A stretch of 64,000 nucleotides of DNA from Micromussa lordhowensis (lineage: Eukaryota > Cnidaria > Anthozoa > Scleractinia > Lobophylliidae): positions 16,888,323 to 16,952,322 of the forward strand of contig OZ026600.1 in NCBI GenBank assembly GCA_964020085.1, written 5' to 3'. Both the position numbers and the translations under genes were made by a program. Shown piece after piece: positions 32,928 to 41,593 of the stretch (its first letter is position 1; each line of letters begins with the position of its first letter). The notes below the pieces were generated by a model that was not told the origin of the DNA, ran no database searches, and saw only the letters and a list, made by a program, of their open reading frames with translations.

Positions 32928-33893
32928 TCATACATTTATTAAATCCTTCATTGGAATCCAACTATTAAATTCATCACTGTATCCCTTCCACTTTATCAAA
33001 GCTTGTTTCTTCTTATAATCTCTACAAATGACCTTATCAATACGGAAAACATCCTGCTTGACTTTTAATAATTCAGGTTCATAAAAACTCCCTTCTATAA
33101 TCTCATCATTTAGATCCTTTATTTTGTACGTTATTAGATTAGTGTATTGAATCTTATCAACTGTAAACACTTCTTCAGTCCAATTTGGTGTATAACCTTT
33201 ATCGAATACATTCCTTTTGTATTTTGATATTCGGACCTTATCACCTATTTTAAATTTTGGCTTCTGCTTTGATGTTTCCATATCACCATGTAGATTAAAG
33301 TAAACAGTTCCCTCATTCTTCTTATTGGATGCTTCTATGGGCGTCATTTTGATGCTTGAATGTTTGGTATTATTATACTTTTTTAATATTTCAGGTAACA
33401 TATCGAGATATATTGTATTACCTTGAACAGTGAACTGCTTCCACAGTTTGGATTTAATCGTTCTATTCCATCTTTCAACCACTGATGACTTTTCTTCATT
33501 CTCAGTTGAGTACATATGTATCCCATTTTTCTCTAATAAGTCTTTCAAATGTTTGTTGTAGAACTCCTTTCCCTTATCAACCCATAAATACTGTGGTTTT
33601 CTACCTTCCTTGAATATCGTTTTAAACGCTTCAGCAACAGATTCACCTTTCTTATCCTTCAATGGTACAATCCAACCGTATTTACTGAAAACATCAATAA
33701 TCATTAGAAGATATCGGTAACCTTTATTCCATTTGCTGAACTGTTGCATTTCAACTAGATCACTTGCCCATATTTCATCAATATGATTTGTGATAACACG
33801 CCGCCGAGTGAAATTACGTTTTATGGGTGTATGTAATTCATCAGCTAATTTTTCTTGCCAGTTTTCTACACTCGGCGGCTTTTTACGTTTTTT
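32928..33893 (-). CDS. Retroviral-type integrase with C-terminal chromodomain
   Basis: The first ATG in frame is at 33,749, giving 273 residues. The core is visible: MIIDVFSKYGWIVPL, then LWVDKGKEFYN (catalytic Asp 58) and SSVVERWNRTIKSKLW (catalytic Glu 92; 33 residues between). A chromodomain-like end follows (YKKKQALIKWKGYSDEFNSW). The first catalytic Asp lies in IWASDLVEM, just upstream of that ATG. The frame is open back to about 33,893 with no other ATG, so the true protein must start further upstream. I therefore annotate the open frame. The N-terminal HHCC zinc domain is not seen. The family inserts the element and makes the 6-bp duplication. Confidence 0.85.
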   Translation of the reverse strand, partial: KKRKKPPSVENWQEKLADELHTPIKRNFTRRRVITNHIDEIWASDLVEMQQFSKWNKGYRYLLMIIDVFSKYGWIVPLKDKKGESVAEAFKTIFKEGRKPQYLWVDKGKEFYNKHLKDLLEKNGIHMYSTENEEKSSVVERWNRTIKSKLWKQFTVQGNTIYLDMLPEILKKYNNTKHSSIKMTPIEASNKKNEGTVYFNLHGDMETSKQKPKFKIGDKVRISKYKRNVFDKGYTPNWTEEVFTVDKIQYTNLITYKIKDLNDEIIEGSFYEPELLKVKQDVFRIDKVICRDYKKKQALIKWKGYSDEFNSWIPMKDLINV

Positions 33894-34462
33894 GACTTAG
33901 CACCCATACCTAATTTTAACTTAGCTGCTATAGCATTTCTAGCTATTGTATGTCCCCATTGTCTTTCTTTCCAAGGAATAGCATCAAGAGCCTTAACCAT
34001 TTTACGATCTGCATCATTCTTACATTTTACTTGGTTACTTTTTGGTTTGTTTCCACAAACTGAGTAATCAACATCATGCTGCATACTTACTGCATCTGTT
34101 CTACCTGTTGGCTGTTGATATATCTCAAGTATCTGACCAGTGTTGGGATCATACCTTAACTGCTCTTCAAGAGGATTGCCAGGACCCGTATATCTGTGCC
34201 CTGGCATCACAAAACCTTTCTTTGGCGCAACTTTTAATATAGCCTTGTGTATATCAATAGCACCACCAGTTGGTGATATATTTGATGCGAAACTGTCAAG
34301 GACTTGATCAAGATACTTACTTGCAACATTTTTTATCTTCTTCTTTGCATAATCTGATTTGATGGCTTTTGCAACACCCTTTCGAGCAAGGTAAGCCCCA
34401 GAATTAGCTAAACCTTTCAAAGCAATCTCACTAAGAGAATGACTATCATGAATATCAAACAA
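33866..34462 (-). CDS. Parvovirus-VP1-like phospholipase A2 domain protein
   Basis: 198 codons. The segment PGHRYTGPGNPLEEQL contains the calcium-loop glycines. TDAVSMQHDVDYSVC carries the His-Asp catalytic dyad in the HDxxY context of viral secreted-type phospholipase A2 domains. The C-terminus is basic (KSKNVKSRRV). In parvoviruses such a domain helps virions leave the endosome; Polinton and adintovirus relatives carry it in a virion-type protein. The frame is open upstream of the chosen ATG towards the cysteine-rich module at 34,489-34,647. The two lie in different frames, so one indel near 34,500 has probably separated them. The 3' end overlaps the integrase frame. Confidence 0.8.
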   Translation of the reverse strand: MFDIHDSHSLSEIALKGLANSGAYLARKGVAKAIKSDYAKKKIKNVASKYLDQVLDSFASNISPTGGAIDIHKAILKVAPKKGFVMPGHRYTGPGNPLEEQLRYDPNTGQILEIYQQPTGRTDAVSMQHDVDYSVCGNKPKSNQVKCKNDADRKMVKALDAIPWKERQWGHTIARNAIAAKLKLGMGAKSKNVKSRRV

Positions 34463-34488
34463 ACTGCCCCCAGCTGGTGAGGGCTCAA

Positions 34489-34647
34489 TCAGTTTCCCTG
34501 ATTCTTAACAAATTTAGCTTTTGTTATTCCACATTCAGCACAAGTGCATTTGAGCATCATACGCCCATTTTTTGCTTTAACGTATCGTTCACTACCTGGA
34601 ACACATTCAGTTTGTTTCTTCTGTTTAACACAATATGATTTTACCAT
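34489..34647 (-). CDS. Small cysteine-rich protein or detached N-terminus of the PLA2 protein
   Basis: 52 codons from the ATG at 34,647. It has the pattern C-x8-C and CTCAEC, with the segment KAKNGRMMLKCTCAECG, resembling small zinc-ribbon-like modules (DUF5679 type). It stands in the same orientation and just upstream of the phospholipase frame, shifted by one base. A TATATTTATAATGG-like start region precedes it. I infer that it was fused to the phospholipase domain. Confidence 0.6.
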   Translation of the reverse strand: MVKSYCVKQKKQTECVPGSERYVKAKNGRMMLKCTCAECGITKAKFVKNQGN

Positions 34648-34693
34648 TATAAATATATGTTATATATTTCTTTCTAATTAGGAGTATTGTCCT

Positions 34694-35317
34694 TTATCCA
34701 ATTGCTGATTTCAATCCCTCTTTTTTTAACCTTGTTTCTTCCTCTTTCAGTTTTTCCAATTTTTCTTTATTTCTTTCATGCTTCATTTCTTCTCTAATTA
34801 TCCTGAGTTTGTATCTGATGCCTCCTAATGCTCCTCTTTTTTCAGCCAAATCCGTGCTAGAAACTTTCTTCTTTCTTTTTGGCATTGACTTGATCAATTC
34901 TTGGATCATTTTTTGATCTACTTTTTCTGTTCCATAATATCTGATTTGATTTTTTTGTAAACATTCTTGTATTGATCCACGATAATAACCTGAAGGAATT
35001 TTGTTTTTCATTCCACAATATGGTTTGGTTGAAGGTGAGATGATTTTTTCTGGTAAAATATTTTGTGGTGCTTTTTTGATTTGTGTTTTTGAGATTTTTA
35101 TTGTTGTTACCCCTCTTTTGTCTTTGTCTTTTTTACCATCTTTTATCGCTTTTCTAATTTTATCAATTTGTTCATTTGTTAACATTAGTTTGTCATTTCC
35201 TTTCAACTCATTATAATTTAAACCAATTGTTATTTCTGTTTTGTCATTATGCGCTTCAATGATGGCATCTTTAATCTTTTTTGAAAGATTCAATCCATAT
35301 GCTTTATAATTTGTCAT
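34694..35317 (-). CDS. Basic virion-type protein with shared N-terminal module
   Basis: 207 codons, Lys-rich. The first 80 residues (GLNLSKKIKDAI…LKGNDKLMLTNEQ…TTIKISKTQIKK) align by eye with the start of the neighbouring protein at 35,839-36,585. Both share the plan: beta/charged segment, GND-L, then IK-SKT-I-K. The middle has KPYCGMKNKIPSGYYRGSI, and the C-terminus is a long charged helix (LRIIREEMKHERNKEKL). I know no enzymatic function. By position and basic character it may be a core or minor capsid protein. Confidence 0.6.
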   Translation of the reverse strand: MTNYKAYGLNLSKKIKDAIIEAHNDKTEITIGLNYNELKGNDKLMLTNEQIDKIRKAIKDGKKDKDKRGVTTIKISKTQIKKAPQNILPEKIISPSTKPYCGMKNKIPSGYYRGSIQECLQKNQIRYYGTEKVDQKMIQELIKSMPKRKKKVSSTDLAEKRGALGGIRYKLRIIREEMKHERNKEKLEKLKEEETRLKKEGLKSAIG

Positions 35318-35328
35318 ATATGAATATA

Positions 35329-35762
35329 TTATATATTTTTGAAGTAATGTTTGATGAATCTTTCATTTTTCATTGTGTCGTGTATGTTGAATACTTTTAA
35401 TAAATCAAAATATGAATTTCCTTTATTAATTTCGTTTAAAAAGTATAAACAGAAGTATCCACATGTGGTTGTTTTTATATTTTGAATCTGATTATTTTGG
35501 TGAAGTAAAGTTAAATTATTTATTTTCGCATGATTTACCAATTCTTGGAACGGAGGCATACCAAAGCTGTCAAAATAATTGATAACATTATCTTTCACAT
35601 ATAAGTTGTTACCCAATGACTTCCGCTCATGTATGATGGTTCAAGATTGTAGATAAACAAAGCTTGTTTGTGGTTGTGTGGAACTTTTTGATCTCTTGAC
35701 AAAACATCATTGATTAGGATATTCAGATATCTACACCATTTTATCAGATCATGATTGCTCAT
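35329..35762 (-). pseudogene. Adenain-like cysteine protease, frameshifted
   Basis: The likely start is ATG 35,762 (MSNHDLIKWCRYLNI). Catalytic His lies in MSGSHWVTTYM. A one-base frame change at about 35,600 then ends that frame, and the rest continues in the next frame with the acidic partner (NYFDSFGMPPFQELV) and the nucleophile Cys (TTTCGYFCLYFLNEI). His-Asp-Cys order and length (about 145 residues) fit the C5/Ulp1-type maturation proteases of Polintons and adenoviruses. The shift lies just after the catalytic His, so no active enzyme is made. The open frame upstream of 35,762 is only a shadow of the neighbouring gene. Confidence 0.85.
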
Positions 35763-35838
35763 AGGGATGTCTTCATAGAATTTCGGCTTTACAGTATTGC
35801 TCCTACGAGTCGGATTGAATTGAATGGACTGTTTGGGC

Positions 35839-36585
35839 CTAATAGTAGACCTTTTCCCTTCTTTTTTTTTTTGTTCCCATACCAGCTTGTTTGTCCCATG
35901 TTCCAATATATGGTGGTGGATTATATATACCCATTCTCGGGGCCCCTCTTCCACCTTTTTGAGGAGGGATGGGAAGTCCAATCTTGGGAGCACCCTTTCC
36001 GGTCAAAGCGTTCAATATCATAGGAATCCCAATACTGGCTAGTAAAGTGCCAAGGAAACCACCCGATTGCGTTTTTGTCGGTTTTATAACAACACCTGAA
36101 CCTGATTGAAGGGCTTCAATTATATCTTTCTTTTGTTTTGTTGATAGAAGATGCTTGTTTGCAACGAGTTTGTCAATTTTGTTTTGTGGTATAAGGAAAC
36201 CTCCTTTCTGTACTCCTTTTCCAGCTATTGTCTTGACAATTTGGCTTGCGCCTTCACTGGCTAACCCTCCCAAAGCTGATAATCCCAAGGTTTTCGCAAT
36301 GGTTGGTCCGAATGTACGTCCGTGGGCTAGAATACAAGTCAATAAACTACCGCCTACTTGTTTTCTGATATTTGTCTTGGAAAGCTTAATATCCATACCT
36401 TTATTCTCTCTACGATTCTTCTCTAATCTCTTCTTCATCGTTGCTGGAACGTATAAAGTGTCATTTCCCCTGAGAGAATCATTTGTGAGTCTGATTACAA
36501 CTGTTTCCCTTTTACGGTAAGCATCACCGATATTCTTCTTCTGATTTTCTGATAGTTTCACTTTAATTTCAAAAAGCTGAGTCAT
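35839..36585 (-). CDS. Glycine-rich hydrophobic virion-type protein (pX/pVI-like by character)
   Basis: 248 codons from the ATG at 36,585. N-terminal module as in the protein at 34,694-35,317 (VKLSENQKKNIGDAYRKRE…LRGNDTLYV…DIKLSKTNIRKQ). It is followed by two hydrophobic Gly/Ala segments (TIAKTLGLSALGGLASEGAS and GGFLGTLLASIGIPMILNAL) separated by a basic stretch, and a Pro/Gly/Lys-rich end. Such amphipathic, glycine-rich proteins in related elements are compared with adenovirus core or membrane-lytic minor proteins. That role is inference. A TATATATTATATGT motif lies immediately upstream. Confidence 0.65.
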   Translation of the reverse strand: MTQLFEIKVKLSENQKKNIGDAYRKRETVVIRLTNDSLRGNDTLYVPATMKKRLEKNRRENKGMDIKLSKTNIRKQVGGSLLTCILAHGRTFGPTIAKTLGLSALGGLASEGASQIVKTIAGKGVQKGGFLIPQNKIDKLVANKHLLSTKQKKDIIEALQSGSGVVIKPTKTQSGGFLGTLLASIGIPMILNALTGKGAPKIGLPIPPQKGGRGAPRMGIYNPPPYIGTWDKQAGMGTKKKRREKVYY

Positions 36586-36672
36586 TTATCGTATATATTA
36601 TATGTTATATAATTTTTTGATCACAAAACATATTACAAAACATACACAAAATAAGGAATATCTTCACACTTT

Positions 36673-38265
36673 TTACACTATGACCACTTCATTTCCAATC
36701 TTGTCGATGATGACTTCTTCTTCATACAAGACAATGGCGTGCACATGGAAAGCAGCTGCACTGTTAGCACTGAGTTTATACCTGAAGATCAACTGCTTTG
36801 GATCTCTTGTTACTTTATCCGTTTGATATGATAAATCAAAATAAATGATAGAATAAAGAGAGTTGTAATTAGCCACATTTAGTTGAGTGCCGCTGTTGTA
36901 ATTATTCTTTCTCATACCGTAAGACATCAAATCGTTGTAGATCCTTACTTTTGATTCTGAATCGTATTCAGTTTCTGGGTAGAACACTCCATTCCCATAT
37001 TCCAATCTGCATGTTGTCAGATAACTGTTAGCATCAGCAGCATTCAGTTTAAAAGTGTCAAAGTGGTATGGATTCGCATCTTCATCGTTTGTTTTAGCTC
37101 GTTGAAGATAAACAAAGACATCCTTGACATTATCAATACTGGAGGAGATCTGGAAGAATCCACTGCTTTGTGTTGGTGCGGAAGCCTGATACATTTCTCT
37201 GTTATACGTCCAAGATTTATTCGTCAAAAAGGATTTGATAAATTCATCATATTGGCTGTCTTTTGGTGTCAATCTTGGGACCCATAGTAAGAATCTATTA
37301 ACAACAACTCGACCAGCAGCTGCTGCAGCGGCCTTATATATTAATTCATTGTCATTCTGTAACTTTATATTAAACTCAAGTTGCATTGGGACCAACATTT
37401 TATCATACAACTCTTCAAAGAAACTGTAACGATTAAGAGGTATGATTACATTGATATCTTTGGCAGCTTCTTCACCACCACCCTCACCAACTCTTTTCGT
37501 CAAATTTCGTCTAGCCTCGAATCCTGTATTTCCAGCGGCGGTAGTAGTAGTAGTAGTAGTAGCAACTTTATTTAAAGAGGGTAACACATAACAGTTTAAC
37601 ACTGACAAACTAGTGGCCCTCTATCCTAAGTTAAGAATTAAATTACTAATTACACTTGTGAGATAAAAATTAAATTAAGAATTAAATTACTAATTACACT
37701 CATAGGATAATAATAATAATAATAAAATTACAAAAATAGAAAAGCTAAAAATTTAAGAGTATTTTAAATCTAGATATGCAAAACTAAAAACTAAAAATTA
37801 AAAACTAAGCTAAGAGCTCTTGGCTAAAAAATATTTTCTAACAGTGGTCATGTCAGCATTCGCCACATCCAGATACCAAAAACTATCTTTGGCCACTGAG
37901 CGACTAAAATCATCACTATATTCCAGGAGATTCTTGACAAACGTAACTTTATGGAGATTATTGGTATCGTACACAATCTTACCAGCACTCTTTATCATAA
38001 GGTGGTTGATCAGTGAATGGGCTCCATTGATAACTGTTGCACGTGTTGCATTCGGAACGCCTGTTCCATCAGCTAATACTTGCAACTGGAATTGTACCTC
38101 GAAATAAGCATTATACCAATCGTAGAATGAAGACCGGTCATTTATTGCGAACTTGTACCCACTTTTTGGTTGGTGTTGACCAGCACCCGGAATCCCAATG
38201 ACATTTTCTGGTTGATATCGAACCAACTCATTTCTCTGTAAATATTCACTTGTTCTGAAAGCCAT
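36673..38265 (-). pseudogene. Double-jelly-roll major capsid protein, split by a retroelement tail
   Basis: The N-terminal half is 38,265-37,811: FRTSEYLQRNELVRYQPENV, a beta-rich jelly-roll region and INGAHSLINHLMIKSAGKIVY. The C-terminal half is about 37,538-36,673: INVIIPLNRYSFFEELYDKM, then MLVPMQLEFNIKLQ, RFLLWVPRLTPKDSQYDEF and a beta-rich end. Combined length is about 440 residues, right for Polinton hexon-like capsids. About 270 bp of foreign retroelement sequence with microsatellites separates the halves and introduces stops. The capsid would form the icosahedral facets in active relatives. Confidence 0.85.
37539..37810 (-). mobile_element. Retroelement 3' tail with microsatellites inserted in the capsid gene
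   Basis: It starts with a GTA trinucleotide run (37,541-37,561), then CAACTTTATTTAAAGAGGGT and ACTAGTGGCCCTC, homologous to 25,077-25,140. Internal near-duplicate TTAAGAATTAAATTACTAATT segments occur at 37,630-37,705, followed by an ATA repeat. On the minus strand it reads as the 3' end of a LINE/SINE with a simple-repeat tail. No target duplication was recognised. Confidence 0.65.
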
Positions 38266-38293
38266 TATATTATTATATTACATAATTTTTATT

Positions 38294-38670
38294 CTACCTC
38301 CTTCTCTTCAAACCAGATCCTGATATCAGTCTATCGATGATCATATCTGTACTCTCTTCTTGCTGTTTGATGGGTGGAACTATTTTAGCTCTTTGTCCTG
38401 CATTACCCTTCCTCATATATTCCTTAGTCTTTTCATTATCAAGTCTCCTGACTTCTCAGATATCTTTTTTCCTACCCTCTCACCTGCATGTGAAATACCT
38501 GATTCTATCGCTTTCTTACCAAAGGGCTTGACAAACTTTTTAACAATGGATGACGCAACACTCTTCATTGGTTTAAAAATATTATCAACGATAATCCCAG
38601 ACCCAACGTGTTTATCCACAAATAAACCAAGCTTAGGATGATAAACTCTCATGAATTCAAATGGTTTCAT
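38294..38670 (-). pseudogene. Small basic Polinton protein, frameshifted C-terminus
   Basis: 85 codons are open from the ATG at 38,670 (FMRVYHPKLGLFVDKHVGSG, then an amphipathic Lys-rich helix KKFVKPFGKKAIESGISHAG). The frame ends at 38,413. A neighbouring frame continues to a stop at 38,294-38,296 with KIVPPIKQQEESTDMIIDRL and a basic SGLKRRR end, so a single indel is likely. Function is unknown; its place between capsid and penton suggests a virion component. TATATTATTC-type sequence precedes the ATG. Confidence 0.55.
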
Positions 38671-38739
38671 TATAATATTATGTTATATTATTCTATTTTT
38701 TTCAAGAGTAATGAGAAAGATGTATCTGCTCCATTCAAG

Positions 38740-40255
38740 TCAATTAATCTTCTTTTTTCCATCAGTAATGTGAATCCTGATACTATCTATAATATTCTTA
38801 TTGGTGGGATTGTATGTTACTCTTCTTGGTTCGAGGGTGAATGAGTAACTAGGGCGAAGCACGCTGGTTGAAAAGGAATAAATGATGTCTGTTTCTTTAC
38901 CGTCCACAAGTGAATCATTAATCAAGTCACAATGAATATTGAGTATGTCAGTGTCTTGACTGAGATTGGGTACATTTGATCCTGTATTAATTTCATTTTT
39001 TAACACTTCTTTTTTGAACCCGATTAGTTCATTGAAATTACTTGCTGTTAAATCAAGTTGGAATTTTTTGGCTAACATAACCGTGACCCTGAATGTTGTT
39101 TCATTGAATTCAAGAGTGATAGGATACTCATTATTATTAGCACCATCTTTGACAATCTTTGTTATGTCCTTGATGTGTGTATTGAATTTTGTATAATTCC
39201 AGACTCCTGCTGGGAAAGTGATTTCCTCAAACGTTGAACCACTATCAGAACTGTATTTAATCAATTGATTAGCGTATGAGGGGTTAACATTGAACCATGT
39301 GTGGCTGAAGCTACGACGATCGAAATTGATTTGCGAAGCGTCGAGGCTCAGATGGGCATATTTTACATGAAAACCAACACTGGAGGCGATGAAAGTTCTA
39401 ATCACAAGTACTGATCGATTGTTTATTTCGTGCCAACGTCGATGATTCTCGTAAACTAAAAATAATTACATAACTAAAATAACTGCTATGAACGTATAAA
39501 AGGAATAACTAAAGGATAATCATTATGAAATGCGGATTATGCGACGAGACAACAATGATTTACAAAGAATTCATATTGGGGGCGGAACCCGCAAATACAA
39601 CACGAAGAAATGAATGCATATTTCTCGTAAAAAATAACGCCAACATAGCAAGTAATCCTAGCATAAATGCTTATGAATAATTCTTAAAGACTCAGGACCA
39701 TTATGCTTGAAACTAATGAAAGATTTTTAACATAAAACACGCAAGAATTTTCCTAAAGAACATAAGCACGTGGTCCCGAGGGAAGCTAACACAATAACCT
39801 AAATTGATCACTAAAAGACGAAGTAAACCGAGTGAAAAGACAATAAACTAAAAGATTGTGTACTTACATATCTAACCCACGCAGTAAAGCCTTTAAGAGA
39901 AATCGCTAGACCTCAAAACAACGATGATTGACCTCCTTACAAAACCTATTGACTTTAAGAATGGAACACGATCCTACACTGAGCGATTACAAACGTGAAC
40001 TAGATCGAGATCCTTTGCGCACCAAAGGATAAAATAAAGGTAAATAGAAGGAATATCGGAAATGAAAACAAACAAAACAAAACAGAAATCATAACACCAT
40101 GTGAATGACATGTTAATGATTTTGTTCAGACCAACCGCATATTGGTTATTTCTGTCCAATATTATGGGCCTGTTGAATTTAGTTATGAAATTCTGAGGAG
40201 TGTTGTTTCCTTCACCTTTGACGTCATATGATGACAATATAATCTCTCGATCCAT
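38740..40255 (-). pseudogene. Penton-like minor capsid protein, split by a solo LTR
   Basis: The N-terminal piece (40,255-40,102) starts DREIILSSYDVKGEGNNTPQ and includes FNRPIILDRNNQYAVGLNKI. The main piece (39,299-38,740) has a single-jelly-roll-like beta pattern: TFEEITFPAGVWNYTKFNTH, DTDILNIHCDLINDSLVDG and SFTLEPRRVTYNP. Removing the LTR and one copy of its 5-bp duplication leaves the two pieces in register, so the break is caused by the insertion alone. Total length is about 240 residues, as in Polinton penton homologues. Confidence 0.8.
39300..40096. mobile_element. Solo LTR (797 bp) with CCATG target duplication
   Basis: The inserted segment begins TGTGGCTGAAG and ends ATAACA, a TG…CA pair. 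It is flanked by CCATG at 39,295-39,299 and 40,097-40,101, a 5-bp duplication typical of LTR retrotransposons. A TATAAAAGG promoter-like box lies at about 39,494-39,504. No internal retroelement genes or second LTR are present, so it is a solo LTR. The orientation suggested by the TATA box is plus. Confidence 0.75.
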
Positions 40256-40267
40256 TATACAATACTG

Positions 40268-41489
40268 TTATATTATTTTAAAATAATTATTGTATATCTT
40301 GTGGTATTGCGGTCTATTGATTGTTGACATTCTCAATAATGTGTCCAATATATTGACTCCCATATTTCTCATTTTAATTGATGTATTTCCTGCAATAATT
40401 TCACCAATAATCAATTCCAATTTCTTGAGAAGCTGCTTTGGATCATTGAAAAATATAACATTACCACCTCTCTGTTTTCTTTTGATTTTCTTCACCTGAT
40501 GATTTTTGATGTATTCATTCAATGTAGCTCTTTCATTGTCTAACCGTTTGTTCATAATCTGTCTCTCTTTTTTCGATATTGTCCCATTATTGAATTTTTT
40601 TGTGACGTCTGCTTTATAACCTTTGATTCTATTCCTCTCTTTTACCACTTTCTTTATTTTTCCTCTGCCTTTAATCCCTGAACCTTTCTTCTCTAATTCT
40701 TTGACTAATTGTTTATTAAATTTAATGTAATCTGTCAATATGGCTCTATCATCGTCTATCTTTTTGTTTCTTGTTTGCCTCGTGGCTTCATTTATTTCCC
40801 CTTTATTGTATTTTTTTTTTGTGACATTTGCTTTGGAACCTTTTAATTTGTTCCTCTCTTTTTCCGCTTTTTTTGTTGTCATTTGAAAATAAATTAATTT
40901 ATTTTTTCTTACCATTTCCGGATCATTGTACACTTCTTCAAGATCTTGATATTTTATTAGACCTAATTCATTCAACCTTTCCATCGCCAGATCTTTATCA
41001 AGTATTCTATAATCAACTTCTTCACTGTCATCGTATTCAGGTGGCGCGTCTGGAGGATCGACATTTTCATCTTCATCATATTCAGATGCCGGCTCTTCCG
41101 GAATGTCCTCCAATGATGGTTTATATCGCGGTAGTTTATATCGCGGTGGTTTTGGTGCTAGTTGTTTCTCTTGCTGTGGTGGTACATAATCACCATAATC
41201 AATCAGACCTTCTACATCCATGTCTTCATATGGATCAACTTCAGGCATATAGTCTGCGATCTGGAACTTCCCTTTTCCTCGGTGGTCTTTGTCTCCTTTG
41301 AGGCTTACTTAAATTACTTTTAATGACATCGTCCAGTTTACTTGTCACTGGTTTAAACACCTTCTCAAATGACTTTTGGCTTGTCTCCTGGCCAATATTA
41401 TGTTGTTTGATTAAATCATTGACATAATTGATTTTATTCCCTAATTTAGTTTTATTTTTTGCAAATTCTTTCCATTTACGTAAACTCAT
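40268..41489 (-). pseudogene. Charged Polinton structural-type protein, frameshifted
   Basis: The start is probably ATG 41,489 (SLRKWKEFAKNKTKLGNKIN…SFEKVFKPVTSKLDDVI), ending at 41,241. The main piece, 41,248-40,268 (326 codons), is acidic and Pro-rich at first (DIPEEPASEYDEDENVDPPD). Then come two repeated basic units (ERNKLKGSKANVTKKKYNKG…RNKKIDDDRAILTDYI and ERNRIKGYKADVTKKFNNG…NKRLDNERATLNEYI) and a helical C-terminus. The N-terminal piece runs into the second in a different frame near 41,260, suggesting one indel. I do not recognise an enzyme; the internal duplication and charge suggest a scaffolding or core role. Confidence 0.6.
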
Positions 41490-41593
41490 TTATACTATTA
41501 TATTACATAAAAAACAACGTTTAACACCATGTTGAACACTGTGTTGAACACCATGTTGAACTCGGTGTTATATTAATATACCAATATAGTATA
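41490..41593. promoter_or_regulatory. Divergent promoter region with GTTGAACAC repeats
   Basis: It separates the minus-strand structural genes from the plus-strand ATPase. AACACCATGTTG / AACACTGTGTTG / AACACCATGTTG / AACTCGGTGTTA follow each other at about 41,522-41,570 in 12-bp steps, many nearly palindromic. AT-rich TATTATATTACAT and TATTAATATACCAATATAG motifs lie on both sides, next to the two ATGs. It could be a regulatory or replication-related site. Confidence 0.5.

Noticed and set aside
35763..35993. Extending the protease upstream to 35,993
   Set aside because: This part is the out-of-frame overlap with the C-terminus of the neighbouring gene, and its first codon is GTG.
36155..36520. 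121-codon plus-strand frame with hydrophobic stretches
   Set aside because: Antisense of the glycine-rich virion-type gene at 35,839-36,585.
38740..39405. Starting the penton protein at the Met at 39,405
   Set aside because: That Met and the first 35 codons lie inside the solo LTR; the true N-terminus is at 40,255.
39293..40104. 8-bp duplication ACCATGTG around the penton insertion, suggesting a hAT-like element
   Set aside because: The ends show no inverted repeats, whereas TG…CA termini with a 5-bp CCATG duplication and a TATA box fit a solo LTR better.
40828..41301. 157-codon plus-strand frame in the Polinton
   Set aside because: It is the antisense shadow of the charged minus-strand protein at 40,268-41,489 and shows no motif.
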